Below, piece after piece: positions 24,305 through 34,898 of a stretch of 64,000 nt of DNA; position 1 is the first letter of the stretch; each line of letters begins with the position of its first letter. The notes under the pieces were generated by a model that saw nothing but the letters and a program-made list of their open reading frames with translations, made no database searches and was not told the DNA's origin. The position numbers and the translations under genes are program-made. The stretch is from positions 1 to 64,000 of the forward strand of contig DDKS01000040.1 of NCBI GenBank assembly GCA_002340095.1, given 5' to 3'. Source of the DNA: Betaproteobacteria bacterium UBA2592 (GTDB lineage Bacteria > Pseudomonadota > Gammaproteobacteria > Burkholderiales > Rhodocyclaceae).

Positions 24305-25912
24305 ATGCCCGCGTCTTCCATCGCCCCATCACGCATCAGCCCGCTGCTCCTGGTGCTGCATCTGACAGCCTGCGCAGCCGTTTTGCTGATGCTCCTGCTG
24401 CAGACCCGTCCCGTGGAACTGCCTGACCTGAAGCTGGAAGCGGGTGAAAAATTCAACTGCCTTTCCTATGCCCCTTACCATGGCCCCGGGCAGACGCCGC
24501 TGGATCCGCACACCTTGATTTCCCGGGAGCAGATCGCGGCCGACCTGGCGGTGTTGGCGCCCCTGACCCGGTGTGTGCGCACCTATGCGGTGAATCAGGG
24601 GCTCGAGCAGGTGCCGGGCGTGGCCCGGGAACTGGGGCTGCAAGTCTTGCTGGGAGCCTGGATCGGCCGGGACGCAGCCCGGAACCGGCAGGAGCTGGAA
24701 ACTGCCATCGATGTGGCCAATCGCCACCCGGAGGTAGTGCGCGGCCTGATCGTGGGCAACGAGGTGTTGTTGCGCCGGGAGCAATCCGAGCAGGCCCTCA
24801 AGGCCCTGCTGGAAGAGGCCCGCAGCCGCACCCGGGTGCCTGTCACCTATGCCGATGTCTGGGAATTCTGGCTGCGCCATCCGGGCCTGGCCGACAGCGT
24901 GGATCTCCTCACCATCCACATCCTGCCGTACTGGGAGGACGAGCCCGTGGCCGTGGAAGCGGCCATCCCCCATGTCGCCAGGATTCATGAGCAGATACAG
25001 CGGCATTTCGGCAAACCCGTCCTCATCGGTGAAACCGGCTGGCCCAGCCACGGCCGCCAGCGGGAAGCCGCCCGGCCGGGCAGGGTGGAGCAGGCACGTT
25101 ACATCCGCAGTTTTGTTCAGGAGGCCCGCAGCAGGGGGTGGAATTACAACCTGATCGAAGCCATCGACCAACCATGGAAACGCCAGCTGGAGGGCACTGT
25201 CGGCGGTTACTGGGGCATCCTCGACAAGCACTTGCAAGCACGTTTTCCCCTGCAAGGCCCGGTGGCGGAACGCCAGGACCTGACCCTTCCCCTCCTGGCG
25301 ACCTTGTCGGGGGCCTTGTCCTGCCTCGGGTTGGCGCTGCTGCGGCGCAAAGATGACCCGCCGGCCAGCCCGGTGGCGGCAGCGGCAGCCGGTGCCTGGC
25401 TGGGCATCGCCCTCTGCATGGCCTGGGAACACGGGATGACGGCTTATCGGAATCTCTGGGAATGGCTGATCCTCGGTACAGTCGCCTTGCTGGGGGTGAT
25501 TCTGACCCTGACGCATGCCCGGAATCCCATCCGCCCCATCTCCTGGCATGCCGCCTGGCAGCGCCGGGACCGGCAGGCCTGTTGCCTCGCCTTCATCCAT
25601 GTCGCGCTACTGTTCGCTGCCGCCACGGCCGCCTTGCTCCTGTGTGTCGATCCGCGCTACCGGGATTTTCCCTTCTGGCTGTACCTCCTGCCACTACCCA
25701 CGCTCCTGTCCCTGGCCAGGTTGCCGCTGGAAGACGGGCGGGAGGAAGGTATACTCGCCGCCCTGGTGGTGGCCGGTGGCCTGCTACGCTGGCTGATGGA
25801 ACCGGGCAATCCCCAGGCTCAGGCCTGGGCAGCCCTGTGTCTGCTGCTTGGAGTCCCGGTCCTGGCCAGGATCAGCAGGGCGAGGAGGGCGGCCGGCGCT
25901 GCCGTGTCGTAG
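24305..25912 (+). CDS. GH17 glucanase/transglycosylase-like membrane protein
   Basis: A 535-residue protein with an N-terminal membrane anchor (about residues 12-32), a GH17 catalytic domain (about 45-310) and a C-terminal block of about six membrane segments. The GH17 acid/base region reads LIVGNEVLLR and the nucleophile region LIGETGWPSHG; both glutamates are present. Related proteobacterial enzymes act on beta-1,3-glucan, some as transglycosylases. Here no GT2 glucan synthase is adjacent, so the substrate is open. The 3' end overlaps the convergent membrane protein gene by 94 bases. Confidence 0.8.
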   Translation: MPASSIAPSRISPLLLVLHLTACAAVLLMLLLQTRPVELPDLKLEAGEKFNCLSYAPYHGPGQTPLDPHTLISREQIAADLAVLAPLTRCVRTYAVNQGLEQVPGVARELGLQVLLGAWIGRDAARNRQELETAIDVANRHPEVVRGLIVGNEVLLRREQSEQALKALLEEARSRTRVPVTYADVWEFWLRHPGLADSVDLLTIHILPYWEDEPVAVEAAIPHVARIHEQIQRHFGKPVLIGETGWPSHGRQREAARPGRVEQARYIRSFVQEARSRGWNYNLIEAIDQPWKRQLEGTVGGYWGILDKHLQARFPLQGPVAERQDLTLPLLATLSGALSCLGLALLRRKDDPPASPVAAAAAGAWLGIALCMAWEHGMTAYRNLWEWLILGTVALLGVILTLTHARNPIRPISWHAAWQRRDRQACCLAFIHVALLFAAATAALLLCVDPRYRDFPFWLYLLPLPTLLSLARLPLEDGREEGILAALVVAGGLLRWLMEPGNPQAQAWAALCLLLGVPVLARISRARRAAGAAVS

Positions 25913-26226
25913 CAATACAGGACCAACCCCATGAGTCCCGTGCACCAACCCAGCCAGGCAAGATGCCGCAAGGGGTGCAGCAGGGCCAGTGAGGAGGCTG
26001 CCAGACTCAGGTAACCCAGCTTGTTGTGGGTGAAAATGCCGATGACGGCCTGGCGCAGGCTGCAGCGGATATCCTCTTTGTCCAGAGTGCAGAACGTGGC
26101 CAGTCCGTCGGCTTCCACCAGTCCATAACGCGCGCCCAGGGCAAGTCCCAGAGCCAGCAAGGTGGAACCGGCAAGCAGCAGGAGCAGCCGGACAGGGAGC
26201 GGGCTACGAGAAATTGTGTTCCCCAT
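25819..26226 (-). CDS. Hypothetical membrane protein
   Basis: A 135-residue protein with about four hydrophobic segments (roughly 11-31, 61-80, 86-107 and 109-121). A stretch between the first two holds two cysteines (TFCTLDKEDIRCSLRQAV), which could form a periplasmic disulfide. I do not recognise the family. The gene is convergent with the GH17 gene and shares 94 bases with its end; the ATG is 30 bases from the divergent DUF1178 gene. Confidence 0.65.
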   Translation of the reverse strand: MGNTISRSPLPVRLLLLLAGSTLLALGLALGARYGLVEADGLATFCTLDKEDIRCSLRQAVIGIFTHNKLGYLSLAASSLALLHPLRHLAWLGWCTGLMGLVLYCYDTAAPAALLALLILARTGTPSSRHRAAQA

Positions 26227-26255
26227 GGCAGCAAGGCAAGAAAGGCAAGGAAGCG

Positions 26256-26666
26256 ATGATTATCTTTGATTTAAGTTGTGAGCAGGGCCATCGTTTTGAA
26301 GGCTGGTTTGCATCCCACGCGGACTTCGAGGCGCAGCAGGAGCGGGGCCTGGTGCTTTGCCCGCAGTGCAACTCACGCCAGGTGCGCCGCATTCCTTCCG
26401 CCAGCCACATCGCCACAACGCCCCTTGCAGACCGGGCCGTGCCGAATCCCCTGCAGTTCTTGCACAGCCTCAAAGAGGCCATCCTGCGGAACAGCGAGGA
26501 TGTGGGCCACCGGTTTGCCGAGGAAGCCAGGCGGATTCACTACGCAGAAGCCCCGGCTCGCACCATCCGGGGAAAGGCCAGCCCCAAAGAGTTTCTGGAA
26601 CTCCAGGAAGAAGGCATCGAAGTCGTACCTTTGCCCATCCTTGTCGACAAGGAAAATCTGAACTGA
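26256..26666 (+). CDS. DUF1178 family protein
   Basis: A 136-residue cytoplasmic protein with the N-terminal signature MIIFDLSCEQGHRFEGWF and a CPQC motif near residue 35; Cys8, Cys35 and Cys38 could take part in metal binding. A proposed partner family is found widely in alpha- and betaproteobacteria with no function assigned. The ATG at 26256 fits the family N-terminus; an in-frame start 14 codons upstream is unlikely. Confidence 0.85.
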   Translation: MIIFDLSCEQGHRFEGWFASHADFEAQQERGLVLCPQCNSRQVRRIPSASHIATTPLADRAVPNPLQFLHSLKEAILRNSEDVGHRFAEEARRIHYAEAPARTIRGKASPKEFLELQEEGIEVVPLPILVDKENLN

Positions 26667-26810
26667 ACTCTGCGGGAAAGAAGCCGGGTGATGGCATGAG
26701 AGCATTGCGGGACGACTCAGACTCATGGCAGCACACACCACCAATATTTTACATAATAAAAATTATGCGCAGCGCCATGAGCATGGGAACCCCGGGCACG
26801 GGGTCCCGGG

Positions 26811-27488
26811 TCACTGGATCATCAGCTTCACGGATTTGCCTGGCAGCGCGCCTTTGTTCTTGAGATAGGCGGCGGCATCCGTATTGTTGGTTTTGACGGC
26901 CCAGTCCAGGGCAGTTTCGCCGCTCTGGGTCTGCAAATTCGGCATGGCGCCGGCGTCCATGAGGATCTGCAGGATTTCCATGTAGCCTCCCCGAGCAGCG
27001 GCCATGAGGGCGGTCATGCCGTTCTCGCTCGCGGCATTGACGTCGGCCCCCTTCTCGAGCAGGAAGCGGGTGGTATCCAGATGACCGTTAAAGGCCGCGT
27101 AGATCAGGGGGGTCCAGCCCTCCATGTTCACCTGGGCGCCCGCCTCCACGAGACGCTGCACGATCGGCAGCGCCCCCTGGTAAGCCGCGATGCGCAGGGC
27201 CGAGTCGCCGTGACGGTTGCGGGCGTTGACCCGGGCCCGCTGCTCGAGCAGCAGGTTCACCAGTTCCAGATTGCCCTCCCGGGCTGCAAGCATGAGCAGG
27301 GTGTTGCCTTCGATGTCCGTGGTGTTTACGTCCATACCCCGCCGCAGGAGTTGCAGCACGGCACTTTTGTCCCCCAGTTTGACGGCAGTCATCATATCGT
27401 CATAGGAAGAGGAGGCGAAAACCTGGCTGGAAGCCGTGATCATGCCGGCTGCCATCAGGATGATGCAGAGTTTTCTGGCTGTGTTCAT
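26811..27488 (-). CDS. Secreted ankyrin-repeat protein
   Basis: A 225-residue protein with a signal peptide (about 1-26, ending SSQVFA) and five or six ankyrin repeats (units such as DIEGNTLLMLAAREGNLELV and ENGMTALMAAARGGYMEIL). Such proteins mediate protein-protein contacts; this one should act in the periplasm. Its ATG overlaps the tatD stop by four bases, so it is the last gene of the mltG-tmk-holB-pilZ-tatD operon. The partner is unknown. The 144-base gap downstream (26667-26810) holds no gene; an imperfect GC hairpin at 26785-26806 may end transcription. Confidence 0.88.
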   Translation of the reverse strand: MNTARKLCIILMAAGMITASSQVFASSSYDDMMTAVKLGDKSAVLQLLRRGMDVNTTDIEGNTLLMLAAREGNLELVNLLLEQRARVNARNRHGDSALRIAAYQGALPIVQRLVEAGAQVNMEGWTPLIYAAFNGHLDTTRFLLEKGADVNAASENGMTALMAAARGGYMEILQILMDAGAMPNLQTQSGETALDWAVKTNNTDAAAYLKNKGALPGKSVKLMIQ

Positions 27489-28276
27489 GACCTGAAGATC
27501 TCCCGGGCACTCGGGAAAAGCGCCAAAAAGTTGTCGGTGGTCGCCCTGGCCACTGTTTCAAAGGGAATTCCCCGCACACGGGCAAGCTCTTCTGCCACAT
27601 GGCGGACATAGGCGGGTTGATTGGTCTTGCCCCGGTGGGGCGCGGGTGCAAGGTAGGGGGCATCGGTCTCCACGAGCAGGCGGTCCAGGGGAGCCCTGGC
27701 GGCCACCTCCTTGACCTGCTGCGCATTCCGGAAGGTGACGATGCCCGAGAAGGAAAGGTGGAATCCCAGGTCCAGGGCCCGCTCGGCGACAGACCAGGAT
27801 TCCGTGAAGCAATGCATGATGCCTCCCACCCTGTCGGCCCCCTCCTCCTCCAGGAGGCGTAAGGTGTCGTCGGCGGCATCCCGGGTATGCACGACCAGGG
27901 GCTTGCCCAGGGCAAGGGCGGCCCGGATATGAGTGCGGAAACGCTGCCGCTGCCATTCCGGCCGGTCCTTCTGCCAGTAGTAATCAAGCCCGGTCTCGCC
28001 GATGGCGATCACTTTGGGATGAGCCGCCATCCGCGCCAAATATTGCAGATCCGGCTCCTGCACGTTCTCGTATTCAGGATGGAGGCCGACGCTGGCAAAC
28101 AGATGGTCATGGGCCTCCGCCAGGGCCAGCACCCGGGGAAAATCCTCCATGTTGACGCCGATGCAGAGGGCGCCGGCCACACCATTTTCCCGCATGGACG
28201 CCAGCACCTGGGGCAGTTGCTCGGCCAGGCCGGGAAAATCCAGATGGCAGTGGGAATCGATGAGTTGCGCTGCCAT
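27485..28276 (-). CDS. tatD: TatD-family metal-dependent DNase
   Basis: A 263-residue TIM-barrel hydrolase of the TatD/YcfH family, which acts as a 3'-5' exonuclease on DNA or RNA. The metal site begins with DSHCHLD near residue 8; ETGLDYYW, VVHTRDA, HCFTESW and LLVETDAPYL follow in order. In this context (downstream of holB and pilZ) it corresponds to the YcfH-type paralogue. It ends in a four-base overlap with the ankyrin gene. Confidence 0.92.
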   Translation of the reverse strand: MAAQLIDSHCHLDFPGLAEQLPQVLASMRENGVAGALCIGVNMEDFPRVLALAEAHDHLFASVGLHPEYENVQEPDLQYLARMAAHPKVIAIGETGLDYYWQKDRPEWQRQRFRTHIRAALALGKPLVVHTRDAADDTLRLLEEEGADRVGGIMHCFTESWSVAERALDLGFHLSFSGIVTFRNAQQVKEVAARAPLDRLLVETDAPYLAPAPHRGKTNQPAYVRHVAEELARVRGIPFETVARATTDNFLALFPSAREIFRS

Positions 28277-28277
28277 C

Positions 28278-28643
28278 TCAGAGGGTATGGGTGGGCCGGG
28301 TGGAGTTCAGGACCCCGGCCAGGAGCCCCTCGATCTTGCGTTTGGCTTCCTGGCCGCTCTCATCGGGATTGAAATGAATGCCGATGCCCTGGGCCCGGTT
28401 GTTCTGGGCGCCAGCGGGGGTGATCCAGACCACCTTGCCGGCAATTGGCAGCTTGGCCGGATCATCCATGAGGGAAAGCAGCATGAAGACCTCATCTCCG
28501 AGGGCATAGCTGCGGGTCGTGGGAATGAAAATGCCGCCGTGCTTGAGCATGGGCATGAAAGCGGCATACAGCGCGGATTTCGAATTGATGTTGAGGGACA
28601 GCACACTCGGGCGCGGGGTGGCTGCTTTGACGGGTTCGGTCAT
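28278..28643 (-). CDS. PilZ-domain protein
   Basis: A 121-residue single PilZ domain, of the type needed for type IV pilus function. The region reads MPMLKHGGIFIPTTRSYALG and continues to VWITPAGAQNNRAQGIGIHF. The c-di-GMP-binding RxxxR and D/NxSxxG motifs are not clearly present, as in PilZ itself, so it probably does not bind the nucleotide. The ATG at 28643 (MTEPVKAA) is preferred to one 16 codons upstream, which would enter holB. Confidence 0.85.
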   Translation of the reverse strand: MTEPVKAATPRPSVLSLNINSKSALYAAFMPMLKHGGIFIPTTRSYALGDEVFMLLSLMDDPAKLPIAGKVVWITPAGAQNNRAQGIGIHFNPDESGQEAKRKIEGLLAGVLNSTRPTHTL

Positions 28644-28647
28644 GGTC

Positions 28648-29676
28648 TCACTCGACGAACAGGGCGCGGTAACGGAAGAGGAGTTGTTCAAGGAACAAAC
28701 GCATGTTCAATGGATGTTCGCTTTCCTTGCGAAGTTTAACCAGATGCTGATAGAAGCGGACAGTTTTATCCAGCGAAGTTGCAGTGGCGAGAGCTTCGAT
28801 GGTGGTGCGGCGGGCAAGATAGAAGCGGCTGGGACGGCCAGCCAGGGCCAGCCCCAGATCCACCAGCCATTTCTGCGACCAGTCCACCAGCCGCGGCAGG
28901 GGATTGGCTCCCTTGACGGACTTGAGGCGCTTTTCCAGGACGGCCGCCGAAGCGATCACTTCCAGCCGGCCACCACCGGACAAGACCTGGAGCAGATCAT
29001 CCAGCCACTCGTCCCCGCCCCGGAGCGCCAGTTCCCGGGCCAGGGCCGGTGCACCTCCGGCCAGGGCGAGCCAGCCCCGGGGATCGTCGATCCCCTCCTC
29101 TTCCAACACCCTGCTCGCCAGACCTGCTTCGAGGGGGGACAGGGACAGGCTCTGGCAACGGCTGCGCAAGGTGGGCAGCAGGCGCATGGGTTCGCTGGAC
29201 AGGAGAAGGAAGAGCGTATCGGGTGGGGGCTCTTCCAGAACCTTGAGGATGGCGTTGGCCGCGCTCCGGTTCAGGCTTTCCGCCGGGTCCACCAGGATGA
29301 TACGCAGGCCTTGCCGATGGGTTCCGACGCTGAAAAAGTCATCGAGTTCCCTGACCTGCTCGATGGTGATCTGCTGACCACCCCGCCGGGCTTTTTCCTC
29401 ACCGCCCTCACCCTCCTCCTGCAGCTTCCGGGCTTCGGGCTGGAGCAACCGGAAATCCGGATGGTTGCCCTGTTCGAACCAACGGCAGGCCAGACAGCTG
29501 CCACACGCCATGCCCCCGGCCTGCCCCTGTTCGCAGAGCAGGCTGGCCACGAAGGCATCGGCCAGTTCTCGCTTGCCCAGGCCACGCGGACCGGCGAGAA
29601 GCAGCGCATGCGGCAACTTGCCGCGCCATTGCTGCAACCGCCGCCAGGCAGGCTCATAGAGAGAAATAACGTTCAT
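28648..29676 (-). CDS. holB: DNA polymerase III subunit delta'
   Basis: The delta' subunit of the clamp loader that places the beta clamp on DNA. The 342-residue AAA+ protein has the P-loop-like GPRGLGKRE, the zinc-binding cysteines [15 protein letters not shown], and [19 protein letters not shown] with the conserved SRC motif. The ATG at 29676 overlaps the tmk stop by four bases; the longer reading uses TTG. It lies four bases before pilZ. Confidence 0.93.
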   Translation of the reverse strand: MNVISLYEPAWRRLQQWRGKLPHALLLAGPRGLGKRELADAFVASLLCEQGQAGGMACGSCLACRWFEQGNHPDFRLLQPEARKLQEEGEGGEEKARRGGQQITIEQVRELDDFFSVGTHRQGLRIILVDPAESLNRSAANAILKVLEEPPPDTLFLLLSSEPMRLLPTLRSRCQSLSLSPLEAGLASRVLEEEGIDDPRGWLALAGGAPALARELALRGGDEWLDDLLQVLSGGGRLEVIASAAVLEKRLKSVKGANPLPRLVDWSQKWLVDLGLALAGRPSRFYLARRTTIEALATATSLDKTVRFYQHLVKLRKESEHPLNMRLFLEQLLFRYRALFVE

Positions 29677-30287
29677 GAACAAATGCTTGAAACGATTTTC
29701 TCAAGTTGCTTCCGAATTTCTTCGAGGGATTTTTCCCCATCGATGATATGGAAACGCTGAGGGTGGTGCGCCGCCCGGTCCAGGTAAGCATGCCGCACCC
29801 GGTCATGGAATGCGGCCTGCTCCTGCTCGAAACGGTCCAGGTGCCGGTTCGCCAGGGCAATGCGGCGCCGGGCCACCTCGCAGGGCACATCGAAAAGCAG
29901 GGTCAGGTCGGGCTGCAGGTTGCCATGGACCCACTGCTCCAGCTGGCCGATCTTGTGGCGGTCCAGTCCCCTGCCCCCGCCCTGATAGGCATGGGTGGCA
30001 TCGGTGAAACGGTCGCAGACCACCCACTCGCCCCGTGCCAGAGCCGGTTCGATCACCTGGGCCAGGTGCTCCCGGCGGGCGGCAAACATCAGCAGGGTTT
30101 CGGTTTCCAGGTGCATGGATTCGGACAGGAGCCATTCCCGCAGCTTTTCTCCCAGAGGGGTACCGCCCGGTTCCCGGGTGGCCACCACCGGCTTGCCCTG
30201 CTGGCGCAGGAAGGCCACGAGCCAGTCCACATGGCTGCTCTTGCCGGCCCCATCGATACCTTCGAGGGTGATGAACTTGCCTTTCAA
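29673..30287 (-). CDS. tmk: Thymidylate kinase
   Basis: Tmk phosphorylates dTMP to dTDP. The 204-residue protein has the P-loop [10 protein letters not shown], the DR(Y/F) region [17 protein letters not shown] and the [11 protein letters not shown] motif near residue 40. The start is a TTG at 30287; it is the family N-terminus (KGKFITLEG), and AGGAGAG lies about six bases before it, with no ATG in a better place. tmk and holB overlap, a common arrangement. Confidence 0.95.
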   Translation of the reverse strand: MKGKFITLEGIDGAGKSSHVDWLVAFLRQQGKPVVATREPGGTPLGEKLREWLLSESMHLETETLLMFAARREHLAQVIEPALARGEWVVCDRFTDATHAYQGGGRGLDRHKIGQLEQWVHGNLQPDLTLLFDVPCEVARRRIALANRHLDRFEQEQAAFHDRVRHAYLDRAAHHPQRFHIIDGEKSLEEIRKQLEKIVSSICS

Positions 30288-30302
30288 GATGCTCTCCTGA
30301 AT

Positions 30303-31298
30303 TCAGCGGCTGCGGCGCTGATAGCGGTTGACCGCCTGATTGTGCTCGTCCAGGCTGCGGGAAAAATGGCTGCTGCCATCGCCCCGGGCCACGAAATAAA
30401 GGGCTTCGGTCCGGGCTGGATGCAACGCCGCCCGAAGCGAGGCCAGACCGGGCATGGCGATCGGTGTCGGGGGCAGGCCGGCCCGGGTGTAGGTGTTGTA
30501 GGGTGTATCCGTCTGCAGATCCACCTTGCGCAGGTTGCCATCGAAACGCTCGCCCAGACCGTAGATCACCGTGGGATCGGTCTGCAGGCGCATCCCCAGC
30601 CGCAGCCGGTTGACGAACACCCCGGCCACCATGCCCCGGTCGGCGGCCTGCCCGGTTTCCTTTTCGACGATGGAGGCCATGATCAGGGCCTCGTAGGGGG
30701 TCCGGTATGGCAGCCCCTGCTCCCGCCCTTCCCACTCCCGTTGCAAATGGCGTTGCATGGCCCGGGCGGCCCTGGAAAGCAGCTCCAGATCGGAGGAATA
30801 CTTGTCTACCCGGTAGGTGTCGGGGAAGAACATGCCCTCGGGGGCCACCCCGGGAAATCCCAGGCGCTGCATCAGCTCGGCGTCGCCAAGGCCGGCGCTG
30901 ACATGTTCGAGGCCAGGCTGGGAGGCCAGCTGGCTACGCCACTGCCGGAAGGTCCAGCCTTCGATCAGGCGCACCTCCACCTGCAGCACCTTGCCCTGCA
31001 CGAGGGTATCGAGCAGCTCCCCGGGGGTGATGCCGGCGGTGATGCCGTAGGTACCCGCCCGGATCGCCCCTTCCTTGCCGGAAAGGCGGGCAGCCAGCAC
31101 CAGCAGGTTGCCCTGGACATTCACCCCGGCCCGCTCCAGGATGCCAACCACGCCGCGTAGGCCGGTGCCGGCGGGCACCCGGAATTCCACCGTCTCCGCC
31201 GGCAAATCCAGGGGGCGGTCATACCAGGCGTAAAACCCGCCTGCCAGGACTGCGACCGCCAGAATCAGGAAGAAAAAAGAACGCAGAAGAAACTTCAC
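30303..31298 (-). CDS. mltG: Endolytic murein transglycosylase MltG
   Basis: MltG cuts nascent peptidoglycan glycan strands and is thought to act as a terminase for their elongation. The 331-residue protein has an N-terminal membrane anchor (about 4-25), a LysM-like region and a YceG catalytic domain with the Glu of MASIVEKETG and the closing motif LYFVARGDGSSHFS. The start is a GTG at 31298. It is first in an operon with tmk, holB, pilZ, tatD and the ankyrin gene, divergent from ygfZ. Confidence 0.95.
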   Translation of the reverse strand: MKFLLRSFFFLILAVAVLAGGFYAWYDRPLDLPAETVEFRVPAGTGLRGVVGILERAGVNVQGNLLVLAARLSGKEGAIRAGTYGITAGITPGELLDTLVQGKVLQVEVRLIEGWTFRQWRSQLASQPGLEHVSAGLGDAELMQRLGFPGVAPEGMFFPDTYRVDKYSSDLELLSRAARAMQRHLQREWEGREQGLPYRTPYEALIMASIVEKETGQAADRGMVAGVFVNRLRLGMRLQTDPTVIYGLGERFDGNLRKVDLQTDTPYNTYTRAGLPPTPIAMPGLASLRAALHPARTEALYFVARGDGSSHFSRSLDEHNQAVNRYQRRSR

Positions 31299-31354
31299 GG
31301 AGATACCAGGTCAAATTGCAGACGGGGCCGCCCGGCCCGGCCGGGAACGGGCGT

Positions 31355-31360
31355 TATAAT
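31355..31360 (+). promoter_or_regulatory. Possible -10 element of ygfZ
   Basis: A perfect TATAAT lies 42 bases before the ygfZ ATG in the mltG-ygfZ divergent gap. I see no convincing -35 at 16-18 bases. Confidence 0.4.
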
Positions 31361-31402
31361 AGCCCAAACACAGCCCAACCCCCCTTTTCTGGCGAGGCCG
31401 CA

Positions 31403-32428
31403 ATGAATTCCCTCCCCCATCCCTGGCCATCCTTCCTGACCCGGCAGGGTGCCATTTTTGCTCCCGATTCTGCACGACTCCTGCATTTTGGCGACCCGGC
31501 CGCCGAACTTGCCGCTGCCGCCGGCGGCACGGTTGTCGTCCCCCTGCTGCAGCTTGCCGGCATCGAAGCCGCCGGCGAAGACGCCCGGACCTTCCTGCAC
31601 GCCCAGTTCACCAACGACCTCAACCATCTCCAGGATGGGCAGGCCCAGCTTTCCGCCTGGTGTTCCGCCAAGGGCCGCATGCTGGCCAACTTCATCATCC
31701 ACCGCCAGGAGGGCGGCTACCGGCTGATCCTGGCAGCCGATCTCCAGCCCGCCATCCTCAAGCGCCTGCAGATGTTCATCCTGCGCTCCCGGGTGCAGCT
31801 GGTCGACGTCAGCGTTAGCCTGGGCCACCTCGGAGTGGCCGGCAAGGAAGCCGCCAATGCCCTCACCGCCGCTGGCCTGCCCGTCCCGGAAACTCCCATG
31901 AGCCTGCAGGAACGTGATGGCTGCTGCGTCATCCGTCTCTCCCCTGCCCGCTTCATCGTGACTCTTCCCCTGGCCGGGCTTGCCGACGTGTGGCAGCACC
32001 TGGCAGCCCAGGCCACGCCCGCCGGGCAGCCCGCCTGGGAGTGGCTCGATATCCGGGAAGCCTTGCCCTGGATCACCACCGCCACCCGGGAAGAGTTCGT
32101 GCCCCAGATGGCCGATCTGGAAAAACTCGGCGGTGTCAGCTTCCACAAGGGCTGCTACCCCGGCCAGGAAGTGGTGGCGCGCACCCAGTACCTGGGCAAG
32201 GTCAAGCGCCACCTCTACCGCCTCAGGAGTACCGAGCCCCTGCAGCCGGGGGAAGAACTCCACTCCCCCGCCAGCCCCGACCAGAGCGCCGGCAAGGTGA
32301 TCTGCTGCGCCCCCGATCCCGCCGGCGGCTTCGCGGCCCTGGCCGTGGTGATCGCCACCGCGGCGGCCGACCTGCACCAGGGCGCTGCGGACGGCCCGCG
32401 ACTCGAAGCGGCAGCCGTGCATCCCTGA
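31403..32428 (+). CDS. ygfZ: Folate-binding protein YgfZ
   Basis: YgfZ is a tetrahydrofolate-dependent factor for iron-sulfur enzyme maturation or repair. The 341-residue protein has the GcvT-like fold and the signature FHKGCYPGQEVVARTQYLG near residue 250, with the conserved Cys. The ATG at 31403 is preferred to one 29 codons upstream, which overlaps the -10. It is followed six bases later by the TANGO2-like gene. Confidence 0.93.
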   Translation: MNSLPHPWPSFLTRQGAIFAPDSARLLHFGDPAAELAAAAGGTVVVPLLQLAGIEAAGEDARTFLHAQFTNDLNHLQDGQAQLSAWCSAKGRMLANFIIHRQEGGYRLILAADLQPAILKRLQMFILRSRVQLVDVSVSLGHLGVAGKEAANALTAAGLPVPETPMSLQERDGCCVIRLSPARFIVTLPLAGLADVWQHLAAQATPAGQPAWEWLDIREALPWITTATREEFVPQMADLEKLGGVSFHKGCYPGQEVVARTQYLGKVKRHLYRLRSTEPLQPGEELHSPASPDQSAGKVICCAPDPAGGFAALAVVIATAAADLHQGAADGPRLEAAAVHP

Positions 32429-33164
32429 CGGGCATGTGCCTGATTCTGATTGCCTGGCAGGTCCATGCAGATTACCCCCTGGTGCTGGCGGCCAACCGGG
32501 ACGAATGGTACGACCGCCCTTCCCTGCCCCTGGCGGTCTGGGACGACGCGCCAAACATCCTGGGCGGCCGCGATCTGCAGGCGGGGGGGAGCTGGCTGGC
32601 CTGTCATCGGGACGGCCGCTTTGCCGCCGTCACCAACGTGCGTCAGGGAACACCGGAAAAGGCGCCGCGATCCCGGGGCGATCTGGTGAGAAATTACCTC
32701 AACAAAAACACTCAACCCATTGAATTCGCTGAATCAGTCCAACAGGATCAGTACGGAGGATTCAACCTGCTGCTGGGCAACGGAGAGGAACTCGTCTATC
32801 TCAGCAATCGGGAAGCAGGACCTGCCCTGCGCCTGCCGCCCGGAATTTACGGCTTGTCCAACCACCGGCTCGACAGCCCCTGGCCCAAGCTCGTCAAGGC
32901 CCGGGAGCACTTCGGCCGGGCCCTGACCCGCCTGCCGGACGAGGAGGCTCTGTTCAGGGTGCTGGCGGATCGGGAGCAGGCGGATGACCGGGACCTGCCC
33001 GATACCGGCGTACCCTTGGCCACCGAGCGCATGCTGTCGAGCATCTTCGTGGTTTCGGATACCTACGGCACCCGCTGCTCGACCCTGCTGTGCCGGAACC
33101 GGGGCGGACAGCTGTGGATGACGGAACGCCGCTTCGGCCCAGGGGGACAGCCGCTGGGCGGCAC

Positions 33165-34686
<1,522 letters not shown>

Positions 34687-34898
34687 GAAATCGCATCTGG
34701 GCCCGCAAAGCCGAGCTGGCAGGGCAAGGCCCCGTCCGCCGGCCTGTTGCAAAAAGGCGCTACGATAGCCGCAAAGACAGCCTATCTCAAGGGCCGGTGC
34801 AAAAGGCCCTCCCAGGGCATCGGACAGGCCCGGGATGGCCGGGTTCCATCCTCAGGATCAGCCTTCGGGAAAGCTCCCGTCCAGGTAGTTGCCCATGC

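Noticed and set aside
25444..25912. Possible frameshift or truncation at the end of the GH17 gene, because it runs into a convergent gene
   Set aside because: Both frames are intact and hydrophobic as expected for membrane proteins; a simple 3' overlap explains it.
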